From Stropharia rugosoannulata (lineage: Eukaryota; Basidiomycota; Agaricomycetes; Agaricales; Strophariaceae), in NCBI GenBank assembly GCA_028532985.1, contig JANCIK010000006.1:434001-498000 (forward strand): a stretch of 64,000 bases of DNA, read 5' to 3'. The first letter of the stretch is position 1. The number at the start of each line of letters is the position of its first letter. A program made the position numbers and the translations under genes. This document shows, piece after piece, positions 21,880-32,842 of this stretch. Below the pieces are notes generated by a model that was not told the origin of the DNA, did no database searches, and worked only from the letters and a program-made list of their open reading frames with translations.

Positions 21880-22303
21880 AGCCGTCCTGCACATCTCGCC
21901 AGTGGAGAGCCAGAGCCAGCGCTACGAGTCGACCACCGTCGATAACGGCATGATTATAGCTCTGGCTCACATGGACCACGGTGATGCGGCACACGCTCAC
22001 GGCATGAGCATCATCGACCGGGGACTGGGCGTGTCGCCTGACGCACATAGCATCTTGGTGTAGTTATTCAAGGGCACGAGGGACGACACGGCAGGTTCAG
22101 TTCTGCTGTTCGAGGATGGCGGCAACCAGACCCAGATCCAGAATAAAACGGCCTCCAACGCCAATGCCAACCAACCTGCTACCTTTGCGGGCCGCGGGTG
22201 CAAAAAGCGCAAGCCGAGCAGTAGAGTTAACACCGCTGAGCGCCGCGTGACGTACAATGTGGTCAAGCGCCAGCGCCGCGAGACGCTCAACGGGCGCTTC
22301 CTT
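21880..22303 (+). pseudogene. Fragment of a bHLH transcription factor gene
   Basis: Near 22250-22303 one frame reads NTAERRVTYNVVKRQRRETL followed by NGRFL, which is the basic region and first helix of a fungal bHLH protein. It is followed by GTACGT, a possible donor at the usual place. The expected next exon (loop and second helix, with an LLPNL-type start) is not found downstream; instead there are frame-broken acidic sequences. Upstream the frame is broken by TAG near 22062 but recognisable as low-complexity N-terminal sequence (IALAHMDHGDAAHAHG, LLFEDGGNQTQI). It therefore looks like a decayed duplicate of a regulator gene. The exact 5' limit is arbitrary. Confidence 0.4.
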
Positions 22304-22764
22304 GTACGTCCCCCTCCACCCTCACTCCCTACATGACATCGGCGTGCATGGTGAACATGGGGAGAAGGACGAGGATGGGGAAGTGTTGCCTGTCGGCGAG
22401 GCGCCTACGAGGCGGTTCAAGTCTACTGGAACCCGGAGACAGTCACACAAGCAGGACAAATGGCGCCTCCTCATCCAAGTTACCTCTCGCCCTTATTCTT
22501 AGGATCATCTCACCGTACAGTTATAGCACGTTCTGGAGCATCTTGTCGCTTTCACTCATCTAGACCCATTCAGTTGCGCTTTATTCTGCATCCCAATAAT
22601 TCCCCATCACCCTCCGACTTACGCACAGAGCTCACCCGAATCGAAAGTGATATTGAAAGTCCTCTTGTAACCCGATCCACACTGCTACATTCAGTTCCGT
22701 TTCATATCAAGATTCCCTTTTTTTCCCGTCGATACAACAACTCAGTCTGAACGGATTTCTACAC

Positions 22765-23491
22765 TTGTCATGCCCAACACTATACTGCCAGAGCCCGCAC
22801 CGCTTCCGCAAGTTTCCAGCGCTAGATGACGCATATAAAAAGAAGCATGATCGACCGTCTGTGAAAACAAATAGGGTGGAAGAATATCATAGCTCAATAC
22901 CCCAGTATTCTGCAGGCGAAGCAGGTCCGAGCATGCATCCAGGTGCGCCCCCACCATTCGAGGAACGTGATGCACCTCCATTCTTTGTGTCTGCCCTTGA
23001 AGCCTCTTCCTCGTCACGGTTGCCGACTTTCCAAGAATCGGAGAGCAAAATCTATCTGCCAGACACGGAAGATCTCATGGATGACGTCCCAACAGTTCGA
23101 AATATACCCGGAGAGGGAACCATCTTTGGCTTCTCGTCGGGAGAGCATTTCGATGGCCATTCCGAGCGTAGGTTCGGCCGCGGGTGGGAGTGTGCACGCG
23201 CGCCACTCTGGGCACGCGGCGATTCTTGAGCGCGAGCGCACGATGTACGTGCAGCCCATGTATCTCGATGATGACGACGATGTGGGCCCACCCGCTGCGG
23301 CGTACGGCTATGTCTCGCTCGGGTACGCCCCACCCCTACCAGCAGCAACAGATGTAACAGCAAGCACAGTACGCCGCGCACCCGTCTCGGCAGAACTGGG
23401 AAAAGAATCGACGCGTTTGCGCGGAAGGGGGAGTAAGGAGTCATTGATCATCCTGAGCGGTTCGTCACCAGGCAGCAGGATGGGCACTTAA
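22765..23491 (+). CDS. Unknown low-complexity protein, frame changes midway
   Basis: Two overlapping frames look coding in succession. The first (to ~23150) has YHSSIPQYSAGEAGPSMHPG, FQESESKIYLPDTEDLMDDV and PGEGTIFGFSSGEHFDG. The second (from ~23150) has ILERERTMYVQPMYLDDDDD, a Pro/Ala stretch and the end SKESLIILSGSSPGSRMGT. No good donor-acceptor pair joins them, so either a frameshift or an unseen short intron is needed. No domain found; composition suggests a disordered tail of a larger protein. It may be a decayed 3' part of a gene. Confidence 0.3.
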
Positions 23492-23683
23492 AACACTGTA
23501 ATGAAAGTATAATGAAGGCGAGGGGCTCACGCAATGTATATTGTTGTGGATGAACAAGAAATAAATGATTGGGGTTACTTGGAACAGAAACATCAAGCTC
23601 AGAATGATATCTACATTGGAAGACTAACTACGATACGACTATGGGGTCACAAGAACACGAATAAAGCAGAATCTACACGAAGA

Positions 23684-24272
23684 TCAACGTTGAGATACCA
23701 ATAAAAAGATCTGAATATTCGAAGCGTACCAAGGTAATGGCCGCGTGCGATGCTGGCTGAAGTTGGATCCCTTCCAAGCTTGGTGCTTGCCCTTCGTTGC
23801 GGAAAGGAACGTGTCTTCATTTTCGTCGTCGTTAAACGAATGGATCGATCCAAGGTATTCATTGCCGCTCGCGTCGTCTCCGAAGATTCGCGTGGTGTAC
23901 CTTCGGTGCCCCTTGGACAGCCTATGGCTAACACAACGGGATTGTCAGGTAGGTATGTTTGGAGCAAGAAGGCACAACGACTTACGCTATGACCAGATGT
24001 CCATTATAGCTTTCTACCGGTACCTTCCCCAACTTCTTCAAACCGTTAAATGATTTCCGAACGTCGTTCTCGATCCTCTTGCGGTCAGCGAGCATCTTCG
24101 GGTAATGTGCAGAGAGGATAGAAATAGATGGACGAAGAGCACGAAGTATAGCGGACGGGTACATTGCGAGGACGCGACGACGAAGGAAAGTCGGGATAGT
24201 GAAGGCAGCGTAGTTTGTGAAGTAGGAGGACGCGACGACGAGGAGAGTAACGACGGTGAAGGTAGAGTACAT
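23684..24272 (-). CDS. Small membrane-anchored hypothetical protein
   Basis: Exons 24272-23986 and 23927-23684 with a 58-bp GTAAGT...TTAG intron give 176 residues. The N-terminus has a hydrophobic segment (MYSTFTVVTLLVVASSYF, continuing to FTIPTFL) that could be a signal anchor. A basic middle follows, with LADRKRIENDVRKSFNGLKK, and a C-terminal half with FGDDASGNEYLGSIHSFNDD and SATKGKHQAWKGSN. No family recognised. The in-phase splice and continuous frame make it a likely real gene. Confidence 0.45.
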
Positions 24273-24359
24273 TGAAGTACGAATGGTTATTAATAGTTGT
24301 TGAACTATGTCTGTTATCAGAGCCTCAATGTGAATTGTAACGGTATGTTGCAGATATCT

Positions 24360-24426
24360 GCATTGTGGTGTAATGGTATATCGTCGTACGATGTCCTACT
24401 AGGCTCGGGGTTCAATTCTCGATGCG
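24360..24426 (+). tRNA. tRNA-like sequence, probably degenerate (Gly-like D-arm)
   Basis: GCATTGT pairs with (T)CGATGC at six of seven acceptor positions. TGGTGTAATGGT fits the A box and GGTTCAATTCT the B box, and a T8 run follows at 24431-24438 as a Pol III terminator. The total of about 67 nt is short and the anticodon arm does not fold into a clean 5-bp stem, so I cannot name an anticodon. A pseudogene or a SINE-like head derived from a tRNA is possible. Confidence 0.35.
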
Positions 24427-24438
24427 AACCTTTTTTTT

Positions 24439-25151
24439 GCAGAGAAGGTACGCCAATGATAATGACGCTCGTCGCTCACGGTGGCCGTGTCCCGACGACC
24501 GTTGTAAACTTGTAACCCGTTTGCGGTTTAACTTATAAGTTGTAATAATATAGGGCCACGTTATGTAACTACGAGCTGACGAAGTGTTATATCACTGACA
24601 CTTCATGTTGTGACAGAGGAATATATGTTAAGAGTTTTTTGATGTCTTCGATATGGCCCCCCGTTAAGTTAAAGTCTCTACAGATAAGTTACCACTTCTG
24701 GTCTTACTTCCAATTAACAAGTGTACTGGTATACTTCGATAATTTATGACCAGGCTTCTGCTCTACGTCAAGACTATGTCAGTGAAATCTTGAAGTGTAA
24801 CCATGACATCGTATGTGTAATTTTATATACCTCCACGTAATGTTTGTAGATTATGTTAAGACCCCGAAGTAATGTTACTTTGTATGTAATATCCAACTAT
24901 TCCGACAAATCTAAGGTATACATACACGAGATTTGTACATATATATCATAGGTAATAAATCTGGTACCTATAATTATGGTTTATAGGCAGTGTGAGCTTC
25001 ATTCACATTGTCCTATAAGTCTGTATATCAATGGGTAACATCGACGCCTTGATTGTCGGAGTTAAAACACCTTAACAACTTCTCAACTTTTTACTGATGA
25101 TATAATCAGTGATATTGATGGCTAATTAGCCCACCTGACAATGAAAACTAG
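24439..25151. other. AT-rich gene-free stretch upstream of the truncated SDR
   Basis: No Rossmann-fold exon (T-G-x3-G-x-G) is present where the missing 5' part of the SDR should lie. A short reading GNIDALIVGV near 25032 faintly recalls the segment before NAG in SDRs and may be a relic. Confidence 0.4.
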
Positions 25152-25914
25152 TCAAGGTTGAGGACTGGGACAGGCTCTTCAGCGTGAATGCTCGCGGTGT
25201 CTTTATGTGTTATAAGTATGCTGCAGAGCAAATGATTAAACAAGGCCGAGGAGGAAGGATAATTGGAGCATCCTCACAATTAGGAAAACAAGGTCTGTCA
25301 CGGTCCTAAATGTTATGGAATTAATTCGCACTCTGGAACATCGTCCCATTTGCCTCGCAGGAATGTCTCCTCTCGCTACTTACAGTGCCACCAAATTTGC
25401 TGTGCGCGGCATGACACAAGCAATAGGTATGCGCTGCCCATCCAAATTTTTATTAGCTAGGTTTGAGAATTTCTTTCTATATTATAGCGCAAGAATTGGC
25501 CCCCCATGGAATCACCGTCAATGCATATGCCCCTGGTGTCGTGGAGACAGATATATGTAGGTACTTCGACTTTTAAAATTGACGCACGCTGATATTGACA
25601 TGTTGCTCTCCAGTAAAAGATTTGGCTGGAGAGAATCCCGACTTCTTCGAATGGCTCCGAGTGCGTAGACCTTCATGTCTAGAGACTCGGATAAAATGAA
25701 CTAATGAGCACTGCTCATAGATTAAGTGGTCAAGCCCGGTTGGCTTTCATGGGAAGCCTGACGATATAGCAGGTTTGGTGTCGTATCTGGCTTCCCCTCA
25801 GTCACGATTCATCACAGGACAGAGTGTAAGTGTCTGATCGATTATTTCCTTGACTACTACGCACAACTTATTTTTGTCTAGATTTCAATCAACGGCGGTC
25901 TATTTTTCGATTGA
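25152..25914 (+). pseudogene. 5'-truncated SDR dehydrogenase paralogue
   Basis: Six exons at about 25152-25292, 25361-25426, 25488-25555, 25614-25660, 25721-25825 and 25882-25914 match the C-terminal two-thirds of the intact SDR at 27129-28355, exon for exon. They include VEDWDRLFSVNARGVFMCYK, RIIGASSQLGKQ, the catalytic-motif exon LATYSATKFAVRGMTQA (Y-x3-K present), AQELAPHGITVNAYAPGVVE, DDIAGLVSYLASPQSRFITG and SINGGLFFD. The cofactor-binding N-terminal exons are absent upstream. The downstream frame is undamaged, which suggests recent loss of the 5' end or an incomplete duplication. It cannot bind NAD(P) as it stands unless fused to another start. Confidence 0.6.
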
Positions 25915-27128
25915 TTACGACTGTCGCGACAGCCTAGGTCAGGCATTTATACTACAATGAAAAGTCTCAATTGTCTCGAAGCATTTTGTGTACAAATTAC
26001 TTGAGAGTGCACCTGTACTGCAGACCTCCGATAGTATGGGCGGAATCAACTTGTTCTTGCGCAGGCTCCTAATGCGATTCGTGAGAGCCTGAAAGCTGAT
26101 GCGTGCTTCTAAGATTGTGCTGGTGCTTCTCCTAACGCAACGGGAGTTAGCTCCATGGCTGGCATGCGATATACTTTTGCCAGTGTGCCAGTGATGTGCT
26201 TATCGGTCTGTAAAGCGACTTGTGGCATACATCAAAGACTCGTCTACAGCTGGGAAGCTGAAACCTATTCAATACATCCCTTTTTCACACGTCAAGACTC
26301 CGTTTATTGTATTCGTAGTCTGCGCCATTAATCAGATGATCGATGCTTGAATCATCGTCGAGATTTTGAGTACTCATGATCATACATGATGAAAAGTACA
26401 GCCTTAAGTCAACCAAGATCTCGGTCAGAATATGTGACAATCAGTGAGCAAGAGCCACTGGCCACATGTACAGTATGATAACTGGCGTCGAACTATCTTG
26501 CCACAGTCACAAACCTTTACAGGAAAAGAGTAAGTCTCGAAGCCTTTCATGTACGTACTCCGATTCTGAAATAGCCTAGTGCAATTAAAACTTCGAGCTC
26601 ATGCCTCATTTAAATACCAGCCAAAATGCGGATCTCTATCAATGAGCTAAGAACGTTACAGTCACCTGAAGTACTTCTACTCTTCTGCATAGTTTACTAT
26701 ACTGTAAGAGGTCCAGGAATAGCCTTATAATATCTGACTGAAGTTTCGGATTTATTGTCAGATCTCGCATAAACGGCATCGTTATTTGAAAAATTTGAGG
26801 ATATCGGTACAGCTCCATACTAGGTTTACAAAACTCAATGTCCGCATTGAATTATTTCCTAAGCCTGTCAACATGAGTGTGAACATATGTGTTTAAAAAT
26901 ATACAATTCAATTTTTAAAGTCTCAAAAGGGAGTCTTATCCGTTGAACCCTTGAATAGAACTGGTAGATACATACATCGGAAGGTAATTTAGACCGCAAC
27001 TATCCCCTCCGCTGGAAACCGGAGATCTTTTCGGATGAATGTATATGTATTGAGCTGAAGCAGGTGCCTGGTGATATAAAGACTGTTCAAATGAGAATGA
27101 GAGATATCCATCATTTACCAAACTCCCC
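25915..27128. other. Intergenic between the two SDR copies
   Basis: 1.2 kb, AT-rich, no supported gene on either strand. I did not find a copy of the missing SDR 5' exons here either. The 3' end must hold the promoter of the intact SDR. Confidence 0.4.
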
Positions 27129-28355
27129 ATGTTCAGACTCGCACTCTGCTCACGTCTTACCTCGCAGCGAAGCACACCCGTATTCCAGCGGTCATTGTCA
27201 TCCACTGCGCTTGGCAAAGTAGCAGTGGTGACCGGTGCTGCCAAAGGCATGGGACGCGCCATAGCGCTGCGCCTGGCTAATGATGGCTACGATGTTGCCA
27301 TTAACGACATACCATCAGCGGAAGACAAGCTCAAGGACGTTGGGTCTTTAATTTCCGATGCCGGAAGGCGGGCATTTTTGTGCCCTGCCGATATGTCAGT
27401 CGAAGAGGATGTGAAACGTCTGGTAGACAGCACTGTCGAGAACCTGGGGAGTGTCGACGTCGTGAGTATAACTTTGATATCGCATAGCTCAACTTCTCAG
27501 ACAGGACAATAGATGATTGCGAATGCTGGTATATGTATCTTTAAACCGCTAATGCAAAGTATGAAACTTTTATCGATGCCCGAGAAGCATATGACTGATT
27601 GATCCAATTATAATCAGCTACCACGGAAGACTGGGATAAGATATTTAAAGTGAACGCACGCGGAGTCTTCCTTTGCTATAAATACGCCGCTCAACAGATG
27701 ATTAAACAAGGGAATGGAGGGAGGATAATCGGTGCATCGTCAGTAGCCGGAAAGAGAGGTGAGCATAGAGTTTCTCGTTGCAGGTAAAGTCCTGAGAAAT
27801 TGCTGGTTTGTGCGTTTTTAGGCGCCGCGGGATTGCTTGCGTACAGCTCGACCAAGTTCACCGTTAGAGGACTAACCCAAGCAACAGGTACGTAAGGTGG
27901 CGATATTGTTGACTTCGAGAAACGCTGAACATGGCATAGCACAAGAGCTAGCACCTTACGGTATTACCGTCAATGCATATGCTCCCGGTCTTATCGAGAC
28001 AGATATGCGTAAGCATGATACGAATGTATGCCGCTGAGAGCTTCTCAATGATTTGTCCTGCAGTGGACTCCATCAGGAGTATACCATTGGAAGGAAACGT
28101 TACAGATATGGTAAGTCGCCGCCAGAAGAAGTCCAGAAACACAGGCTCACCACAATCTCAGAATAACCCAATCGGTGCACTAGGCTTCAATGGAACTCCC
28201 GAAGATATAGCCGGTCTGGTTTCGTACTTGACGTCCCCCGCAGCCCGCTTTATAACAGGCCAAAGTGTAAGCGGGCATTTTGAACAGAGTTTTAGTGCAT
28301 ATCGAGCTAATTCTTGCTAAAGGTAACTATTGACGGCGGTTTCTTCTTTGATTGA
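27129..28355 (+). CDS. Short-chain dehydrogenase/reductase (acetoin/diacetyl-reductase-like)
   Basis: Eight exons (27129-27461, 27513-27558, 27618-27758, 27822-27887, 27940-28008, 28064-28110, 28162-28266, 28323-28355) sum to 280 codons, giving 279 residues. The first ~29 residues (MFRLALCSRLTSQRSTPVFQ) are basic and could target mitochondria. Then come the classical SDR motifs: VAVVTGAAKGMGRAIA for NAD(P) binding, MIANAGI, NARGVFLCYKYA, GASSVAGKRG with the catalytic Ser, and YSSTK with the catalytic Tyr and Lys. They are followed by APYGITVNAYAPGLIETDM and the end GQSVTIDGGFFFD. Such enzymes reduce small ketones or diketones with NAD(P)H; the substrate cannot be read from sequence. A 5'-truncated tandem paralogue lies 1.2 kb upstream with matching exons. 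Confidence 0.85.
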
Positions 28356-29322
28356 AGGACGGAAGATGCAAGCACAATGACCCACCAAGTACTATCAGGA
28401 GAATATTTGTTTGATATTTGTACTACTAGTATAGTAATGAACCTAAAGTTTTCGAGCTGAAAGGATTGAATCAGGGAGTTTCTAGGCCATACTTTGAGCT
28501 GCATCTTCCATGCAGTCAACAGGCAGTCGCCAGCACTAGTCCAGGGCTCTCAAACAATTATATGCAGTTGTGCTTGAGTTATGTGCAAGTTCTGTCGTGG
28601 GAAATAGTCGTGTACAGTCCGGGCCGCAAACTGCAGCCGCAGTTATCTGCCACCGTCTGGTCTTACATCAGCGAAACGGGGGAGGCTAGATAAAGAATGA
28701 CATACGTTTATAAGATGCATAATTTAGCAAAATCTATATAAGGTACATAACCGGCGTCAGGCCTTATAAGTTTGCACAGATTACACAATGCTCACCTCAA
28801 TCGCAGACAATGCGCAAACAATAGCATACTTATTGTGGTTGGGCATTGCTGTAATGTTATATCAAGGCGTATATGAGATTGTGCAGGTTGTAATGCTTTA
28901 TATTTGATTGGGGAGATTACATGTATGTTGTAAGTTTGTAATCTATGTAACTCGTTACATACACTTACATGTTTAGAGAGATTGACAATGAATGACCGTG
29001 ATTATAGGTTATTGGTCAGGAGTTAACAGGCAGGCCAAGGTTGTCAACCAGTGACGGAGATTGCCTGTCATTGACTAGGCAATACCAACCAGCCATTTGT
29101 TGTCAAGGGCGGCTTGGGCATACATGCTTGATATGAGTTCAGCATTCATACAAGGTTTCATATATAGTGATAGTCGTGCTCAATGCATGCGTTGGATTCA
29201 TAATCATCATGCAATAACTATAACATTGGTGTATACAAATATGGCAGACGCCCGTATATAAATATGTAACCAGGGTACATTGAAATAAATAGATAATAAA
29301 TTAGTACCAGATTATCTACCTA
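28356..29322. other. Gene-free AT-rich region
   Basis: Nearly 1 kb without a supported gene. Short frames overlap on both strands. It separates the SDR from the transposon-related remnants at 29.3-31.3 kb. Confidence 0.4.
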
Positions 29323-29840
29323 TTAAGCCTGGCCACTTGAAGCGCGAGCACGCTTTGCCCGACATTGCGCCTGCATGCGTTCAAAATCGGACATCTCAGT
29401 TTCGACGGCACTGGGATCTTCACGTTTGAGGTTTTTTCCAAACACATGACTAGAAGCGAGGTAGTCAGTGAGAAGAATACATAGACAGCTTAGCAATTTG
29501 TGACGTACTGATTATAGAGACTGATAATCTCACCCCCTTCATCATCGTTTATCGTTCCAACAATGTACCAGTAAAACGCGCGGTAGTCAAAAAGTCCATC
29601 CATATGGGACCACTGTTCTTGGGAAGAGATCGCAAAACGAGTCTACCAGCAAAAAAGGTGAGTAAGCAGGAAGTTACACATAGTCACGCAGAGAAAATAC
29701 GTACTTGAACAGCAATGTAGGCTAAAATGTGGGGAGTAACCGACTGTAGACCCATGAGTGCAGCATTACCCGATTTGCCCCGATGGTATCCAGGTCGCTC
29801 TAATGCAGAGGTGGGTCCTTGTAGTACATGCTTGGCCACC
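29323..29840 (-). pseudogene. DUF6698-type gene, 3' remnant
   Basis: Three exons on the minus strand splice cleanly: ~29840-29706, 29642-29509 and 29449-29323. They read GPTSALERPGYHRGKSGNAA, VTPHILAYIAVQ, RFAISSQEQWSHMDGLFDYR then AFYWYIVG, and a basic end (MQAQCRAKRARASSGQA). This is the C-terminal part of the same family as the gene at 10008-11479. Its N-terminal exons are missing: immediately beyond 29840 the opposite strand becomes the Plavaka-type remnant. The downstream reading frame is still intact. Confidence 0.5.
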
Positions 29841-29849
29841 TAGTAAGAT

Positions 29850-30749
29850 TAAGATGAGTTAAGCCTAGCACTTGTGAGCAGAAATGGGGGTGTACGTACA
29901 CGTAGCATCGACCATCCATTTGAATATGCTCGCATCTTAGGCATCTTCCACATCGATTGCGTTCTGAACGTTGCTGGCTCTACAAAAACCCCTGAAACAT
30001 TAGAAGTGTTGTGGGTGCGGCGATATATCATCGACAAAACGTACCGTGCGGGATTTCAGAACAGGCGGCTCTACCGTGTTCAGTTTGCTCACCACTCCAA
30101 ACAAGACACTTTTGATTTTGTTGATCCTGACGAAATCATTCGAGCTTCACATATAATACCGGCTTTCCATCATGAGGCCACTGATGAATTCCTACCGCAA
30201 AATTCAATTGCACGCGCTGAAAACGAAACAGACGACTGGCGATATCTCTACATTAACATGTGAGCATAAGGAGCTACCGTTCCAAATCATATGTATCCAT
30301 GATTCCACTCACCGTTTTTATGCAGGTTTGTTGATCGTGACATGTATATGCGTTATGCTGGTGGCGGAGTAGGTCATTATCAAGTCCCCATTCAAGATAG
30401 TCGAGCCAGTGTGGCCCCCGAACTTTCTGTTGACGATGAAGAGGGTGTGGACCACCACAGCATGTATCACAGTACTGGGATCACTGGACACGGAGTTGAT
30501 GGAGATGTACCATTGGATCCCACTGTGCTGCTGCGCGACTTGGAGAGTAATTCGGGCGACCCTGATGCAGAGGTGGATGACGAAGGCTTGCTAGACGGTG
30601 AAGACTCGGAAGAGGACACCGAAGACGACTGGGGTGATGATCTCGAATATGTTGGCGTGGGTGGGCTTCAGGCTGCCGCAGATCACACTCTGGCTGACGA
30701 GAATGACGAGGGAGACACTGATGGTGAAGAAGGTTACGCACCTTTATGA
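29850..30749 (+). pseudogene. Plavaka-type transposase, C-terminal remnant
   Basis: Two exons (to 30259 and 30326-30749) joined in phase. Motifs match the C-terminal region of large Agaricomycete Plavaka-like transposon proteins: HPFEYARILGIFHIDCVLNV, LEVLWVRRYI, YRAGFQNRRLYRVQF, ASHIIPAF, DDWRYLYINMFVDRDMYMRY then AGGGVGH. It ends in a long acidic tail (DGEDSEEDTEDDWGDDLEY). The frame opens abruptly with no start or upstream domain, so it is a 5'-truncated copy, head to head with the DUF6698 remnant. The family name is from memory of similar proteins. Confidence 0.5.
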
Positions 30750-31503
30750 AGTACATTACCTTTATTCAATGATAAAGAATTGTGATAATGCGAACTGGGC
30801 CGACACGCTATGGACAGGATAATGACCAGGGTTCAACCAGGCTTAATGGTACAGACTTGAGCATCATAAATGAGGCAGGCATCGATTGCCCTATTTAAAA
30901 TATACGCTGGGGACAGTTGACAATAGAATAGAATCATTGCTTCCGATTGGCAGCTGTCCCGGCAGCATGACCTTGACACGACATGTCCTTACATAGATTC
31001 AACCAGGATGATTACGCAATTGAGCATGTCCGATAATTATGGACAACAATTGGCCATTGACGATATGTGATATTTAGGATTATCAATGGGGGATCAGCAT
31101 GGGCATTTATTGCCCAATGTAAAATATACACTGTAGGCGCTTGACAATATATCGGAATGATTGGCTGGCATTGGCAGTCGCCCTGCTAGCCTGATCATAA
31201 CTTGACAAGTGATTACATACAGACTACCAGGTAGATGACGGAATTGAGCACGTCCGAAAATCATGCACAACAATTGGCGATCGAGGATATACAATGTATG
31301 GTATTGCCAACTGGGGCTCAGCATGGCCTCGTATAATAAGATCTTAGCAAGCGTTCTATTCCCTCATAAGCCCTGGTGATGTTGGCCAATCTTTGGCATG
31401 TTGGCCACGTGACGGCAGGGAATAGCAGTTTTCCCCCGTTTCACTGATGTAATTCAGCCATGACAAGGCCTGTGCGCAACTTTTTCATGGTCTACAAACA
31501 CCA
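30750..31503. other. 3' flank of the Plavaka-type remnant, containing a diverged duplication
   Basis: No gene. Most of it is the two-copy repeat annotated separately; the last ~170 bp should contain the promoter of the S33 hydrolase. Confidence 0.4.
30870..31330 (+). repeat. Diverged tandem duplication of about 220 bp
   Basis: Copy A (about 30870-31085) and copy B (about 31096-31330) share ordered blocks: CATYxATTGCCC, TAAAATATACRCTG, TTGACAATA, ACTTGACA/CCTTGACA, TTGAGCAYGTCCGA and ACAACAATTGGC, with many substitutions between. The duplication follows the stop of the Plavaka-type remnant and may be a subterminal region of that element. Confidence 0.55.
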
Positions 31504-32842
31504 ATGACTCTTCACAATTTGGACAAGGTAGACTTTACGTGCGGAGGGGAAACATTTCAGACGTCATATCATGTTTTTGGAGACCTAAAAAGTGCGAAGC
31601 ATCGACCATTAGTGGTCGTCCATGGAGGACCTGGGATGTCTCACAAGTACATGCTGTAAGTAGTCGGGTGTATGCATAGCTCGTGTCCGCAACCTTGGAC
31701 TCAAGGAACATGTAGACCGCACACTAGGGTATGGACGCAAGGACTGTATGTCTTCTTCCATGCCTGTTGACCGTTGTTTGACTGCGTACGGCACAGACGA
31801 CCTGTGGTTTTGTATGATCAACTGGGAAACGGCAATTCGTCCCTTTGTCTGAATGTCCCAAAGGAGTTTTGGACACCAGAGCTTTTCCTCGATCAACTTG
31901 AATCCCTTCTCAAATCACTGGACATATACAATGACTTCGACTTGCTCGGGCACTCTTTTGGAGGTAAGCATTGCATGCATATCTCTATCTATCAATAAGC
32001 TTCTAAATTTTACCATGTAGGGATGCTTGCAGGCCAGTATGCAGCGACGCGTTTGCCGAAAGGGTTGAAACATCTCATAATAGTTAACTCGCCAGCTTCA
32101 GTTGAGTTATCCGTCCGTGGAACCAACCAACTATTAAGTCGCTATTCTGCTGAGTTCGTCCATACCATACGCAAGCACGAAGAAGAAGGGACAATCGACT
32201 CTGCTGAATACCGTGCGTGTTGCAACGAGTTTCATAAGAAACATTTCTGCTCGCTGGACCCCTGGCCCGAAGATCTTGTCTCCGCATTCCAGGACATATC
32301 TACTAATCCTGTGGCGCGCCGCACGCTGTAAGAATTTGTCTAATTTACATTCATAGATATTCTTTGACTGATGTCGTCATGATAATTAGGATGGGGCAGA
32401 CCGAATTTGATGTGACTGGTACGATGAAATCATGGTCAATCGTCGACGAGCTGCACAACATACGATGCCCCATGCTTCTTATCTCTGCGCCTAACGATGT
32501 GACTCAAGAATGTGCCGTGGTACCGTTTTTCCTGCACGTTCCGAAGGTTAAATGGGTCGAGCTACAAAATAGCACGCATCTCGCGATGTTCGAGGAACCA
32601 GACAGGTGCGTATTGCGTTTGTTGAGGAACCACATTATGACATTTGCCTATTGCCAGATATTTTACCGTTATTTTGAATTTTTTGGACAATGTACCCGCT
32701 GCATCATAAAAGCTGAACTGGGTAAATATCGTTGTAACCGATGTAGGTACGTGAGGGCTCCCCACTTCATATTCAAATCGATTGTGATTTTGAATCGTTT
32801 CATTTAACTAAGTGTTACCGCAACTCCAACAGGTACAAGTGA
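31504..32842 (+). CDS. Alpha/beta hydrolase, proline iminopeptidase-like (peptidase S33)
   Basis: Six exons (31504-31655, 31716-31745, 31797-31963, 32021-32327, 32390-32605, 32833-32842) sum exactly to 294 codons. Family motifs: VVVHGGPGMSHKYML (oxyanion region), VVLYDQLGNGNSS, and the nucleophile elbow DLLGHSFGG split by an intron and continuing MLAGQYAATRLP. The lid helix contains NEFHKKHFCSLDPWP. Asp and His candidates are CPMLLISAPNDVT and LQNSTHLAMFEEPDR. S33 iminopeptidases remove N-terminal proline; close fungal relatives act as amidases or esterases, so substrate is open. The last exon adds only Tyr-Lys before TGA, a little shorter than relatives that end in a further helix. Exon 2 is only 30 bp. 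Confidence 0.8.
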
